Notes: a model not told the origin generated them from the letters alone. DNA of 64,000 bases from Silvanigrellales bacterium (GCA_020247005.1 JADCJN010000029.1:1-64000); one strand, 5' to 3'; numbered from the stretch's first letter, positions 51,111 through 61,191 are shown. Translations and numbers: made by a program.

Positions 51111-52493
51111 TCAGGGCATTTGCCACATCGCTTGGGGACGTCTGCCTTCGAGCTCGGGGGGGGGCGAGAGCATAAAAGCGGGTCGGTTGAGTGCGAGCGC
51201 CAAAAAAGAGTCTGCGCGCAGCCGCCCAAAGCGGGAAACGATGCGGTTGGCAAGTGGCATTGCGTGAGCTTCGAGACCTTCTCCTGCATACGAGTTCTGA
51301 CTTGACGCAGCGAGATCAAACAGCGCATCGCGTAAAGTCGCTCCCGGGAACACACCGAAGTAAGTGGCGAGTGCGGCTCCCACCACAGGAACGGCAAAGC
51401 TCGTACCCGAAAAGTAATCGAAACTTCCTTCCTTGTTCGAAAGCGGTAAGTTTACACCTTGCGCTGTGACGTCGACACTCGTGCCGTAATTGGAAGAATA
51501 CGCGCGACGCAGCATTGAAGAGTGGTTTCCCACAACCAAAATATTTTCGAGATCGTAGCGCGCCGGAAAAAGAGGATTCCCGTCGAGACTTTCTCCGGCG
51601 TTGCCTGCGGCCGCAATGAACACCACTCCTTTCGCGGCGGCTGCGGCAATCACGGCCTTTTCCGTGACACGAACCTGCTCGGGCAAAGTGCCTCGATAGG
51701 AAAAGCTCATGTTGACGATGCGAGCTCCACGAGCCACGGCTTCATCGAGTGCGACGGCAAGCTGCAGAGCACCAAACGTCTCGGAAAGCTCGTCTTGCCT
51801 GTCGCCCGCGAAGCTGATTTTTATCGAATGAAGCCTCACGTTAGGAGCGTAACTGTTCAGAATTTGCCCTTTCCATTCCAATCCTGAATACAACGATGCA
51901 ATGGCAGTGGCATGGTTTTGCCACTCCTCTGGAATGGGGCTTTGCGTGTAGTTGGTGACTTCCACTAGGGCATCGCCAATGGCACGGGTCGATGCGACAA
52001 CACCAGAATCGATGATGGCCACTCGGACAGGCTCAAGACCCGCCTTTTGCCTGTCGAGCATGGCGGGAACAAGGTCGAATCCGGCTTCTAGGTAAGTGGG
52101 TACGGGAGGGGCATTGCTCGATACGACACTTCTTGGAGAGCCCTGGCGCCAGGTCTTCGAGGCCTTTGCAACGAGTTCGCGAATACGCGTGCTTTCTGTG
52201 ATGTTGCCAAGCCCCATGGTTTCGTCGGTGCGCCGCAAATACACAAGCCCAGGAACCGAACGAAAGCGATAAACCACCTTCGTTCCTTTCTCGGCAAGTT
52301 GGGCATCGGTGAGAGTGGTGTCGACCACGCGGCCTTTGAAAGGCAGAACATCAAGGAAGCGCTCGGGAGCGTCGACCACTCCACACCCGGAAAAGCACAC
52401 GAAAACTGCGGAAGCTGAGACCAAAGCGCAATTTTTCAATGTGCGTGAAGGGGAAAAGAAAGCGAGGAGGTGGAGCCCTCTCTGAATCCGCAT
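51111..52493 (-). CDS. Subtilisin-like serine protease (S8), lipoprotein
   Basis: 460 residues, lipobox FSGC (Cys near 37). The S8 triad is traceable: Asp in VAIIDSGV (near 160), His in NHATAIASL (near 194) and Ser in FSGTSFAVP (near 363), with the oxyanion Asn in AAAGNAG (near 299). The His motif has Ala where the family has Gly (HGTxVA). The 120 residues before the Asp motif are probably a propeptide. The last 60 residues are a poorly conserved tail. It would act on the outer or periplasmic face. Ribosome site is weak, and a 16-bp palindrome lies 22 bases upstream. Confidence 0.9.
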   Translation of the reverse strand: MRIQRGLHLLAFFSPSRTLKNCALVSASAVFVCFSGCGVVDAPERFLDVLPFKGRVVDTTLTDAQLAEKGTKVVYRFRSVPGLVYLRRTDETMGLGNITESTRIRELVAKASKTWRQGSPRSVVSSNAPPVPTYLEAGFDLVPAMLDRQKAGLEPVRVAIIDSGVVASTRAIGDALVEVTNYTQSPIPEEWQNHATAIASLYSGLEWKGQILNSYAPNVRLHSIKISFAGDRQDELSETFGALQLAVALDEAVARGARIVNMSFSYRGTLPEQVRVTEKAVIAAAAAKGVVFIAAAGNAGESLDGNPLFPARYDLENILVVGNHSSMLRRAYSSNYGTSVDVTAQGVNLPLSNKEGSFDYFSGTSFAVPVVGAALATYFGVFPGATLRDALFDLAASSQNSYAGEGLEAHAMPLANRIVSRFGRLRADSFLALALNRPAFMLSPPPELEGRRPQAMWQMP

Positions 52494-52514
52494 GGTTGCG
52501 CCCCCGAACCGTGC

Positions 52515-52530
52515 CCCGTGCGCGCACGGG
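52515..52530. promoter_or_regulatory. 16-bp perfect palindrome upstream of the S8 protease gene
   Basis: CCCGTGCGCGCACGGG, spacer-free, 22 bases before the start codon of the minus-strand protease gene. It could be an operator, or in the transcript a hairpin close to the ribosome site. Confidence 0.4.
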
Positions 52531-52628
52531 AAACACGGACTCTCACTGTCACGTTGCTGTTCCTTTCAAGTCTAGGCGGGTCTGTCTCCACCACGGAGCG
52601 GCGTTGGGTGAAATGTTGACGCTTTCCT

Positions 52629-55600
52629 TTAAGAAACTCGAAGTCCAGGCGCAACGTCATCGTCGCCCACTAAAAAAACGCACAAACATCGCAACGACCC
52701 TGCGCTGTTCGACCCACCCAGCCCATCTGCTTTTACAAACGACTCGGCACCATGGGGCAACAGAAGGCGAGGAAGCGCACCTGCATGCACCTTCACGCCA
52801 TACATTCCCGTGGCAGGGTCCGCAGGAGGCTCTTTGCGAGGGCTTTGCAAAGAAGCAAGGTAACGTTCGAGGAAATCGGCTCGCGTAAACGAGGGAAGAA
52901 GTTCGCATGAAGCTTCATCGGTGGCGAACATCCAGCCCGCTTGGGAACCCAGGGAACGCGCCCTTTCGCGGTACACCAGTTTGCCGCCTCGAATGGAAGC
53001 GACTTCATGCAAAAACTCATTTTTCACCTGGGCTGAACCCGTGAAACTAAAACGTTCGGTGCCAAACATGCCTTCAATCGACGTGCCTTCTTTTGGCGCG
53101 ACCAAAACAAAACCGAAAGCGAGATCGTCGAACGACTTCAGATTTGGAAAACCCTCAAACAGCGAAGCGATGTCGGAGGCGAGCCGGAGCGCGAGCGATG
53201 CCATGCGCGGGGTCTCTTGCCGCGAACGCGACGACGCGACAAAAAACTCAACGTGACGCGCCAAGAGCTCATCGAGTCTGGCCACGTCTTGCTCTTGGGC
53301 TTTGCGGCCCTCGCTCCGCTCGGCCTGAAGATTCCACTGAACAATAAGAAGTCGGCCATGCGGAAGTGCGTGGACTTTGACCTTTGCCCTTTCAGAGGTG
53401 GCCGAAGGAGAATTGAGGCCTGATGCCTCGACAATAATGCCCTGCGCAAGTTCTCCATCCACCAAGTCACTTTCGAGGGTGCGCGAAAGTCTCGATTCTT
53501 GCCCAGCCGAGGAAGAGGCCAAGGACGACCCCGTGGGCAGCGGAGTCATGGCTTTCCGCGTTGCCGACTGTGGGTGTGTCGAAGGCGGTGGTGGCATCCG
53601 GGTGTCTTGTTTCTGGAAATTGCGCACAAGATAACCGCAATGGAGGCCCAGCAAGACGAGGTCTTGTTCAACGTCCAGTCGTGAATACTGATGCACCGTG
53701 GTGCCAGGCAAAGCGATCCAACCCAAGAGGTTCTTTCCAAACGTGATGGCCACAGCCACGAGGCACTGGGGCTCTCCATTTCGTTGTCCTGACGTCGCTT
53801 TTTGATTTTGGGGAATGTGAGGTTTGTGACGTCCATGGGGCGATCTCTGTGACACCATGGAACGTGGAGCGGTCGAAAACCCAACGGCAGCCGGACGGGC
53901 TGTCGACGACAACGAAGGCGCATGGCCCAGAGGGCCAGCCACCGTCGGCGCGGAGGAGAGGGCAACAGAAACAGGACGAGCCACTGTGTGTGATGTCGCA
54001 TCGGCCAAAGAGGGCTGCTCACGAAAAGCATGCTCTCTTGCGTCGTCGAGAGGGACGAGCTTCACAGCCTCATCAAAAGTCCGCGTGAGAAGGCGCGCCA
54101 TGGCCTGCTCCGAAAGAAACCCCTCTCGTGCAGGTGCGTTTGGAGCCAGACTTGCGTGTCCGTCATGGGAATGGAAACGGCAGACGAAACGAGCGCGCCC
54201 GGAGCCGTCGGTTTCCAGAAGGAACACGGCGACCTGCGGGAGTCCCAAGGCTTTCGAAGCAAGGAGCGCACCTTCCTTCACAAGACTCTCAAGGGAATCT
54301 TTCTCGGAAAGTCGCTGCATGCCTGCAAGGAGTCCGCCTGCGGCGAGAAGGGACGAACGGCCCGAGGGGCCTGCCCCTGCCGAACGTCCAGCGAAAGAGG
54401 ACTGCACGCTCTTTTCGTCGACATCAAGGTCGCCAAGTTCGAGCTTCACGCGCTTGGCAAGGCCCTCGATTTGACGCTCCAAAAGCCGCCAGCCCGAGCC
54501 GCGTGCCGTGCGGTGTGCCGTCAAGAAATGTTCTCGTGCACGCGAGAGTTTCATTTGCCCGCAGAATGTACCTAGGATCACAAGACTCAGGGCTTCCAGG
54601 AGTTCGAGACGCTGCGCGCGCGATTCCGAAACGGCTTTTCCAAGCCGTTCCAGGGCATCCTTGCGGTCGCCCGACATGTACGCCAGGAATCCCTGGAACA
54701 GGGGAGTCATAGCGCCACGGCGAGGATTGTCGCGCCCTTCGGCAGGACGAAGTCGCGCGTCAAGAGCGAGAAGGTGAGTGCGCAGCCCGCTTCCCCAAGG
54801 CCAGCCGCGTGCCTGAGAGCCCACGGCGAACAAGGGCAATAGGAACGCGGCGAGCCGGAGGCCATCGGAGACAGGAAGCGAGATGACGCTCGGGCGCGCT
54901 TGTGCGACGCTCTCAAGTGCTGCGTGGTACTTTTCGAGGGATTCTTTGTGACGCCCCGAAACAAGCGCGTGGAGCGACGAAGCGAAGTGCGAAAAGGCTT
55001 CACCAATGCTCGTGGAGCGTTCCTGCCTGCGAAGCTGCTCAGTGGCGCGTTTCAGGGGCTCGAGCTTGTCGAAGAGCGCGTATCGCAAGGCATCTGAAAA
55101 GAGCGCCAGTGCCGTGTACTGGCCGTTCTCACCTGCGTCGAGAACGCGCCTCGCATTTTGATTTTCGAGCAGAAGTTCTTGGGCGCCTGCGGGCGTCTTG
55201 AGCCCATCGGGCCCTCCTTTCGACTTTTGAGCCTCCAAAAGGGCTCTTTCCTCCTGGGCAACCTCGAGTCGCCTGCGGTGCGCGGCCGCGCGGGCGTCGC
55301 CATTCTCGTCGACTTTCCGACGGCGCCTCTGCTCGCCAGCGTCTGCGGCTTTGGCCACTGAGCTTGAAGGCGACAAAAGGCGCATCCAAGAGCGCAACGC
55401 TCCACTTTCAAAGTGCAGCAAACCCGATGTGGGAAGTTGTGACTCCTTGGAGTGTTCAAGCAGGGCCAGAAGGCGATCGGTTCGGCCAAGAGGATAGTCG
55501 AGCCAAAGGGCTCGCAATGCTCGAGCCCATCGCAAGGCGTCCCCGTGTCCGCGCGACTCAAGGTAACGCTCCACTTTCTCGGCTGTTCGGTAGCTCTTCT

Positions 55601-58600
55601 CAACCACGCCTCCCCGAAGATACAACGCGGCTTCTATCATCGCGTAGACGGCCGTCCAACGCGACGAGGGCCGGCGCAGCACCTGCGCACGCAGGCCAAA
55701 GAACACGGTGTCCTCGACGGGTTCCTCGACGCCATGAAGTTCTGCGAGACCCTTGAGAGCGAGTGCCTGCAGGGCGACTTCCGGGGTCCCTTTCAGCCGA
55801 AAAAAAGTGAGCACGAACGAAACGAACCACCCTTGGAGTCGCGTCCCGAAAAGACGGAGATTCCACTCCGCAAGTGTTTGTTCCAAAGCACTGCGCGGGA
55901 GAATCCCGTGACGGACAAGCACATCGGTGGCTTGCCCGTGCGCCTTCACGTGTCGACCAAGAGCGAGGAGGAGCTGCGCCCAGAAGGTTTTGAGCAACTC
56001 CTTTTTCCCCACATCGTCGGTGATGGCAATGAGCTGCTGGCACACATCGGAAGCCGCAACAAGATTCCCCGAGGCTGCGTGAATAGAATATTCGGCTTCA
56101 AAAACCTCACGCAGCCGGACAACTCTCTTTTCATCGTCTGCAATTTCGCGCGCGCGGGAAAGGGTTTTCTCGATGTAGTACTTGGCGAGATTATGCCCTT
56201 GACCTCGAACATGAATGCGCACGGCTCGCAGAAAAGCACGCGTCGCGGTGTCTGCGTCCACCAGATCTCCAGCGCCATCATAATGCTTTGCGAGCAAGAG
56301 CACCTGTTCGCGCCGGGGATTCTTGTAAAGGCTTTCAATGTGACGCGCGAGTGCAAGATGAATTTCTCTTCTTGAAGCACCGTCGGTTGCCTGCAGAACC
56401 GCATTGCGGATCTTTTCGTGCCCGTAAACAAAGGCAACTCGCTGAATGGGGCCAGCGGGGTCTCCGATGGGCTCAAGGAAACCTCGTCGCACCAAGGCAG
56501 GAAGGCGCGACTCCAGTTCCTTTCTAGAGAAGTCGGGATCCATGCGGAAAAACTCGAATTCGCAGGCCTCGTGCGAGACCGCTGCAATGCGCAGGAGCCT
56601 CATGTCGCGGTTGTCGAGAGCCTCAACCTGGCTGATGATCATTTCAATATTAACGAGGCCATTGTCCATTTCGGGAACAACATCCCAGTCGACAAAAAGC
56701 TCGTATCCACGCGGCAACGACGGGTCGCGCCTCACCAATAGGGCGTTTTGCGCCAACATGAGCTTGAGGAGTGCATGCAATTGGAGGGGCGTTCCAGAGG
56801 TCTTGCCAATGACGAATGAAACAAACTCCCGCGAAGGTGCGAGGCATCCCATTTCAATCAAGAATTCTTCAACGCCGCATTCATCGAGGCTGCCAAGATC
56901 CCAGCACTGAAAGCGCCGACGCAAACCACCCACGCGTCGCAAGAACCCTTCGAGGACAAGATTCGATCGTGGAAGCTTGTCACGCATCGTCATGAGAATG
57001 GTGAAACCCACAGGCTCGTTCACCTGTTCCGCCATGAATTGAAGAAGTGCGAGCGTCGAAGAGTCGGCGAGGTGGACGTCATCGAGAAGGAAGACGAAAT
57101 GTCCACTTTCCTGTGCGATGCTGGTGATGAATTCCAAGAACGCTTGGTTCATTCGCGCATTGGGTGCCGCGTATCGGCGCGCATCGGGCGAGGCTTCCAG
57201 AGCGCCGAGTTCCGTATCGGGGGCCTCTTCGGCAACACTTTCGTGGCTCAACGGTCGCGGCACTCGGCTTTCTGCAGGCAAATGCGAAACGAGCGAGCGC
57301 AAAGCGGGCAACAATCCTGCCAGCGCAAGAACACCCTCCTCGCCAAGTCGGCGACGCACGGCCTCAGTCAAGGTGCGGTGACGCACGGGGTCGTATCGCT
57401 CCATGTGCATGAGGTGGTCGTTTAAGCACAGCGACAGGGCTTGAAAAGGAAGGCGTTGTTCCGACTCCGAGAACCTCAAGGAAATATGATGCAGGTCGGT
57501 GTGTTCCAAGCGCGAACGAACCTCCTGCATCACGCGAGACTTTCCGACTCCCACCCCGCCGCGGAGCATGCCCCAAGACAGGCGAGAAGCACGGCTCCCT
57601 ACATGACGCATCACGAACTGGAAAACACTTTCCGTGAGCTCTTGCCGGCCGACGTAGACGCGGTTGAAGAGCGTGCCAAGGCCGATGTCTTTTGACGCCA
57701 GTTCGAATTCTTCAAGGGTTCCGACGTTGCGCAACGACGTTTGAAGGCGCCGCAGATCGCACACGAGTGCAAACATGCTCTGGTAGCGATTTTCGGGGCG
57801 CTTTTCTATGCATTTGCGAACAATATCTTCCAAAATGCGCGGCACATCGTGACCACGCACACTCCGCAGGGCTGGCGGTGGTGTTTCAACGTGCGCGCGC
57901 ATCATTTCGTGAGGCTTCAGATCGTGAAAAGGCGTTTTTCCAGCAAGGAGTTCATACGCCACGACGCCCAGTGAGTAGACGTCAGAGCGGGCGTCCACAG
58001 GCCAATCCACGAGCCCTGTCGCCTCTGGCGGCATGTAGCTGTATGTGCCCACAACTTCGCCAGGCGAAACTCCGGGCGCAGCGACAGGAGTCCCCAGGGG
58101 CGCTCCCGGAGGCCCTCCCGAGGGATTCGGGACAACCTCTTTCGACACGTCGCCCAAACGTGCGACGCCAAAGTCCACAATTTTCACCTGCTGGCGATCG
58201 CGGTCTCCATACCGCGCGTTTCCTTGTGCATCTGCCACCAAAATATTCTGCGGCTTAATGTCACGGTGAACAATATTGTGCCCATGGACATATTCGAGCG
58301 CCTCTGCCGCCTGCACCAAGATTTCAAGGATGTCCGTGAGGGGCAGTCGCCCACCGCGCACTTTGACATGTTCGCGCAGATTCTGGCCTGCCACGTACTC
58401 CATGACGATGTAGTAACAACCCATTTCTTCACCAAGCTCATAAACCGTGACCACACCCGGATGAACAAGTTGACTCATGAGGACCGCCTCACGCTGAAAG
58501 CGCAGGTATTCCTCCGATTTGACGCCAGGGTTCTTGTTCAGGAGCTTGATGGCCACTGGTCCACTGCCTTCAGCGCCCATGCGAACGGCACGAAAGACCG

Positions 58601-58667
58601 CGCCGAAGCCGCCGCGGCCTATTTCCTCGAGCAGTCGGAAGGTGTTGTCGAGAACGGTCTCGCGCAC
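52629..58667 (-). CDS. Giant Ser/Thr protein kinase with AAA/TPR-like and GAF-like regions
   Basis: 2,012 residues from the GTG at 58667 (AAAGGA upstream). Kinase domain residues 10-320: GRGGFGAVF, Lys in PVAIKLL, HRDIKPQN, DFGVAR; the activation segment carries a 35-residue Pro/Gly insert before the PE of MPPEA. An AAA_16/STAND-like ATPase follows: Walker A GGVGVGKSR (near 370), Walker B FVFLLDDVHLAD (near 525). Then a long helical region of TPR character (about 700-1430), a GAF-like region (LVKEGALLASKALGLPQVAVFLLE ... LVAVAITFGKNLLGWIALPG, about 1460-1700) and a C-terminal part of unknown fold. This plan is common in Myxococcota- and Bdellovibrio-like genomes. Cytoplasmic signalling hub; partners unknown. 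Confidence 0.92.
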   Translation of the reverse strand: MRETVLDNTFRLLEEIGRGGFGAVFRAVRMGAEGSGPVAIKLLNKNPGVKSEEYLRFQREAVLMSQLVHPGVVTVYELGEEMGCYYIVMEYVAGQNLREHVKVRGGRLPLTDILEILVQAAEALEYVHGHNIVHRDIKPQNILVADAQGNARYGDRDRQQVKIVDFGVARLGDVSKEVVPNPSGGPPGAPLGTPVAAPGVSPGEVVGTYSYMPPEATGLVDWPVDARSDVYSLGVVAYELLAGKTPFHDLKPHEMMRAHVETPPPALRSVRGHDVPRILEDIVRKCIEKRPENRYQSMFALVCDLRRLQTSLRNVGTLEEFELASKDIGLGTLFNRVYVGRQELTESVFQFVMRHVGSRASRLSWGMLRGGVGVGKSRVMQEVRSRLEHTDLHHISLRFSESEQRLPFQALSLCLNDHLMHMERYDPVRHRTLTEAVRRRLGEEGVLALAGLLPALRSLVSHLPAESRVPRPLSHESVAEEAPDTELGALEASPDARRYAAPNARMNQAFLEFITSIAQESGHFVFLLDDVHLADSSTLALLQFMAEQVNEPVGFTILMTMRDKLPRSNLVLEGFLRRVGGLRRRFQCWDLGSLDECGVEEFLIEMGCLAPSREFVSFVIGKTSGTPLQLHALLKLMLAQNALLVRRDPSLPRGYELFVDWDVVPEMDNGLVNIEMIISQVEALDNRDMRLLRIAAVSHEACEFEFFRMDPDFSRKELESRLPALVRRGFLEPIGDPAGPIQRVAFVYGHEKIRNAVLQATDGASRREIHLALARHIESLYKNPRREQVLLLAKHYDGAGDLVDADTATRAFLRAVRIHVRGQGHNLAKYYIEKTLSRAREIADDEKRVVRLREVFEAEYSIHAASGNLVAASDVCQQLIAITDDVGKKELLKTFWAQLLLALGRHVKAHGQATDVLVRHGILPRSALEQTLAEWNLRLFGTRLQGWFVSFVLTFFRLKGTPEVALQALALKGLAELHGVEEPVEDTVFFGLRAQVLRRPSSRWTAVYAMIEAALYLRGGVVEKSYRTAEKVERYLESRGHGDALRWARALRALWLDYPLGRTDRLLALLEHSKESQLPTSGLLHFESGALRSWMRLLSPSSSVAKAADAGEQRRRRKVDENGDARAAAHRRRLEVAQEERALLEAQKSKGGPDGLKTPAGAQELLLENQNARRVLDAGENGQYTALALFSDALRYALFDKLEPLKRATEQLRRQERSTSIGEAFSHFASSLHALVSGRHKESLEKYHAALESVAQARPSVISLPVSDGLRLAAFLLPLFAVGSQARGWPWGSGLRTHLLALDARLRPAEGRDNPRRGAMTPLFQGFLAYMSGDRKDALERLGKAVSESRAQRLELLEALSLVILGTFCGQMKLSRAREHFLTAHRTARGSGWRLLERQIEGLAKRVKLELGDLDVDEKSVQSSFAGRSAGAGPSGRSSLLAAGGLLAGMQRLSEKDSLESLVKEGALLASKALGLPQVAVFLLETDGSGRARFVCRFHSHDGHASLAPNAPAREGFLSEQAMARLLTRTFDEAVKLVPLDDAREHAFREQPSLADATSHTVARPVSVALSSAPTVAGPLGHAPSLSSTARPAAVGFSTAPRSMVSQRSPHGRHKPHIPQNQKATSGQRNGEPQCLVAVAITFGKNLLGWIALPGTTVHQYSRLDVEQDLVLLGLHCGYLVRNFQKQDTRMPPPPSTHPQSATRKAMTPLPTGSSLASSSAGQESRLSRTLESDLVDGELAQGIIVEASGLNSPSATSERAKVKVHALPHGRLLIVQWNLQAERSEGRKAQEQDVARLDELLARHVEFFVASSRSRQETPRMASLALRLASDIASLFEGFPNLKSFDDLAFGFVLVAPKEGTSIEGMFGTERFSFTGSAQVKNEFLHEVASIRGGKLVYRERARSLGSQAGWMFATDEASCELLPSFTRADFLERYLASLQSPRKEPPADPATGMYGVKVHAGALPRLLLPHGAESFVKADGLGGSNSAGSLRCLCVFLVGDDDVAPGLRVS

Positions 58668-58735
58668 TTCCCGTGTTCCTTTGTCTGTTTTCTGGCCTTT
58701 TTTCTACACACCCTCACCCCTCTCTGCGGAGCTTC

Positions 58736-58954
58736 GTGACGGCGTGCACTCGACGCGATGTATCGGCGCCAAAACCCGCGGGCACACCCGCGAGAGGCGC
58801 ACGAGTTGCCCAGCGGCGCCAAGATTCCCGCAATTTCGACTCTGAAGGCCGCCCGAGTTCGAGCCCAAAGGTCAAGGCGCCTCCCTTGGACGCCGATACG
58901 TTAGGGGAAGCGGAGCTGGACCACACCTGGGCTTTCGGGGAAGACTTGCGATGA
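58736..58954 (+). CDS. Possible small hydrophilic protein preceding the metalloprotease gene
   Basis: 72 codons from GTG 58736 (GGAG four bases upstream); the frame is open from a TTG at 58673. The stop (TGA 58952-58954) overlaps the metalloprotease ATG, the same ATGA coupling used throughout this genome. Composition is Arg/Ser/Pro-rich and then acidic (APPLDADTLGEAELDHTWAF), with no recognised fold. It may be a leader peptide or a chance frame in the divergent control region of the kinase gene. Confidence 0.35.
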   Translation: MTACTRRDVSAPKPAGTPARGARVAQRRQDSRNFDSEGRPSSSPKVKAPPLDADTLGEAELDHTWAFGEDLR

Positions 58955-61146
58955 AACATGTTCCAAGAAAGCCATTTGCTGGCGAAGTCCTCAAAGAAAC
59001 AAATGAAAAGCGAGCGCTTCGCTCGTCGAAAGCTTGCATGGGCATTGCCCTTTGTTTCGCAACGGGCCTTGCCACTCTGGGCTGTGGTCGGGACGATTCC
59101 CTAGAAAGGGTCATAGGTTCGAGGGAGTCCTCGCCACCACCCGTGCCCTGGTCGCAGCTCCCCCCCACCGGACTCGCCGACCTTCGCAAAAGGCTCGGCT
59201 TGAAAGCCCTTGCACCCGAGAGTCTTCGCCGCTCACTCCAGAGCGTGAGTAACGTGGAATCCGTCGATGGCCTCCTTTCACTGGCAGGAATCGCTGGTCC
59301 ATTGCCTGCCGAGTCGGGCCTTGAAGGACTCGCCTTGGGTGACGCCGGAAGCGAATCCTCAAAATTGACCTCAGCCGAATTGGGAAGCACACACAAAACC
59401 CAGTGGCGGGACGTCGGCGCGGGAGCTCTGCATGACTGGCGTCTCTTCCACAAAGGCCTTCCCGTTGAGCGCGTTCAAATAAAGGAACAGCGCGAATTTG
59501 GCCGTTCTGTGTTTGCACAAGGAAACGTCCCAAGGCGGCTCGCAGCGGCTTTGAACTCTCCTTGGCCGGAAAAGCCGATGCCAAGCGATGCCGAAGATTT
59601 TGCACTTTCTGAGGTGGCCGCGCGAGATGCCGTGGCATGGCGCCTCAACTTTCACCCCTGGCGCACGACCGCAGCAGAGCGAGTTTACGTTGCCGACGAC
59701 GAAGCCTTCGTGCCAGCCTTCCGGGTGTTCGTCGACGAGTCGGCCTCCTTGCCGGGACGTGGCCCTGGCGTTCCTTTGTCGGTGCTCGTAGATGCCCGCA
59801 CGGGCGAAATCATCGAACAAACGGCACTCTCGTTTCACGTCGACGGTAAGGCGCTTCTCTACGACGAAAATGCAGTGGTGAACGAAGAGAGTGGACGCAA
59901 AGACATCGTCCTCCCGGCGCTCCAGGCTCCAGGTGACAGGCTCAAGCATGGGCTTTTCAACGTCTACAATTGCGACCAACTCGATGTGAGCACCAACTGC
60001 GTGCAGTCGGCCACAGGGAACGCTGGCGACTTCCGCGGCATTGACTTCGAATCGAAAGCCTACGACGAGGTGGTGGCCTACCACGCTGTTACGAAATCCA
60101 TGGGATGGTACCGAAAAATCATGGCGCTCAAACCCAACCCAAGCGCGGCGTGGGGTGCGGATTACCCTGGCCCGCGCGGGAACTTTGGCATCGCCCCGGG
60201 GCTTTCGTTCAATGTGTATGTGCGATCTCGAACGAAAACTCCAACAGGCTACACTCTCGACAACGCAGCCTATATGCCTTCAAGCTTAGGCAAAGGCAGC
60301 CAGGCGAAGATTCTCATTGGAACGGGATGGGAAGAAGGCCAACCTGGCCAAACGCAGCGCAAACTGCGTTACCTCGGACGCGACACCGATGTTGTGATGC
60401 ACGAATTTGGGCATCACATCGTCTACCGCACTCTTCGCGACGTGTCGGGTCAGGGTGGGGCCATACACGAAGGCACGGCGGATTACCTCACCTACGCCAT
60501 TACAGGAAACAACCTTCTTGGCGAAAGCATCGTTGCGAGCGGAGAAAGCCTGCGTGCCGGTAACAAAACAGGAACAGTAGACCCTTATGTCGGCGCGAAG
60601 CCGCACGTGGCGGGCGAATTCTGGAGTTCCACTCTCTGGGAAGTGCGCAAAGCCATGGGTCCATGGAAAAACGGCTTTTATGTGTTCGACAAAATCGTTT
60701 GGGAGTCTATTGATCTCCTAAAGCAGGACGCCAACTACTACGACTTCATCTCGGCGCTTTCTCGCGCGACAGAACAGTTCGCCAAGAGCGAGAACCGCCC
60801 TGTTGCGCCTTTGCGAAACACTCTGTTCACCATTTTTCACAAACGCGGTTTCCTTCTTGCTCCCGGCACGAATGGCGCCTTGCCGGGCGCTGCACCCGCC
60901 CTTTCAGAAACCAACTACTCTGCTCCACTCCCCCCCGAAACCACGGTGTCGGCAACGAGCGAAGAAGGGGACACACCCTGGTACCAATGTGGCGTTGTTG
61001 CGGGTGTTGCGAAAACAAAGGGGAGCACATCCACGCCGTGGCCGCTTGTGGCTCTCCTTCTTCTTCCGCTGTGCGCACCCATTGCAACCCACCTCACCAC
61101 ACGCTCTGCGCGCCGCGTACGGGTCGAGCGTTCCCGGCGTCGTTAA
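58951..61146 (+). CDS. Zinc metalloprotease (M4/M36-like) with C-terminal MYXO-CTERM-like tail
   Basis: 731 residues. N-terminal lipobox-like LGCGRDD (Cys near 45), a long propeptide-like region (residues 60-330, FTP/PepSY character: AAERVYVADDEAFVPAFRVFVDE), then a gluzincin domain: VVMHEFGHHIVYRTL (HExxH near 484) and GAIHEGTADYL (third ligand Glu near 506). The C-terminus has WYQCGVVAG, a membrane helix (WPLVALLLLPLCAPIATHL) and an Arg-rich end (RRVRVERSRRR), the three-part form of MYXO-CTERM/GlyGly-CTERM sorting signals. The ATG at 58951 has GGAAG upstream; MGIALCF 29 codons later is an alternative. The kinase gene is divergent. Confidence 0.87.
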   Translation: MKHVPRKPFAGEVLKETNEKRALRSSKACMGIALCFATGLATLGCGRDDSLERVIGSRESSPPPVPWSQLPPTGLADLRKRLGLKALAPESLRRSLQSVSNVESVDGLLSLAGIAGPLPAESGLEGLALGDAGSESSKLTSAELGSTHKTQWRDVGAGALHDWRLFHKGLPVERVQIKEQREFGRSVFAQGNVPRRLAAALNSPWPEKPMPSDAEDFALSEVAARDAVAWRLNFHPWRTTAAERVYVADDEAFVPAFRVFVDESASLPGRGPGVPLSVLVDARTGEIIEQTALSFHVDGKALLYDENAVVNEESGRKDIVLPALQAPGDRLKHGLFNVYNCDQLDVSTNCVQSATGNAGDFRGIDFESKAYDEVVAYHAVTKSMGWYRKIMALKPNPSAAWGADYPGPRGNFGIAPGLSFNVYVRSRTKTPTGYTLDNAAYMPSSLGKGSQAKILIGTGWEEGQPGQTQRKLRYLGRDTDVVMHEFGHHIVYRTLRDVSGQGGAIHEGTADYLTYAITGNNLLGESIVASGESLRAGNKTGTVDPYVGAKPHVAGEFWSSTLWEVRKAMGPWKNGFYVFDKIVWESIDLLKQDANYYDFISALSRATEQFAKSENRPVAPLRNTLFTIFHKRGFLLAPGTNGALPGAAPALSETNYSAPLPPETTVSATSEEGDTPWYQCGVVAGVAKTKGSTSTPWPLVALLLLPLCAPIATHLTTRSARRVRVERSRRR

Positions 61147-61191
61147 AGAGCCTTGAGACCTCCGAGGGTGGGCGAGGCCAAATTCCACGCG

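Noticed and set aside
55452-56375. 307-codon plus-strand frame, and others at 53857-54575
   Set aside because: Antisense shadows of the giant kinase gene, whose frame is continuous and motif-supported.
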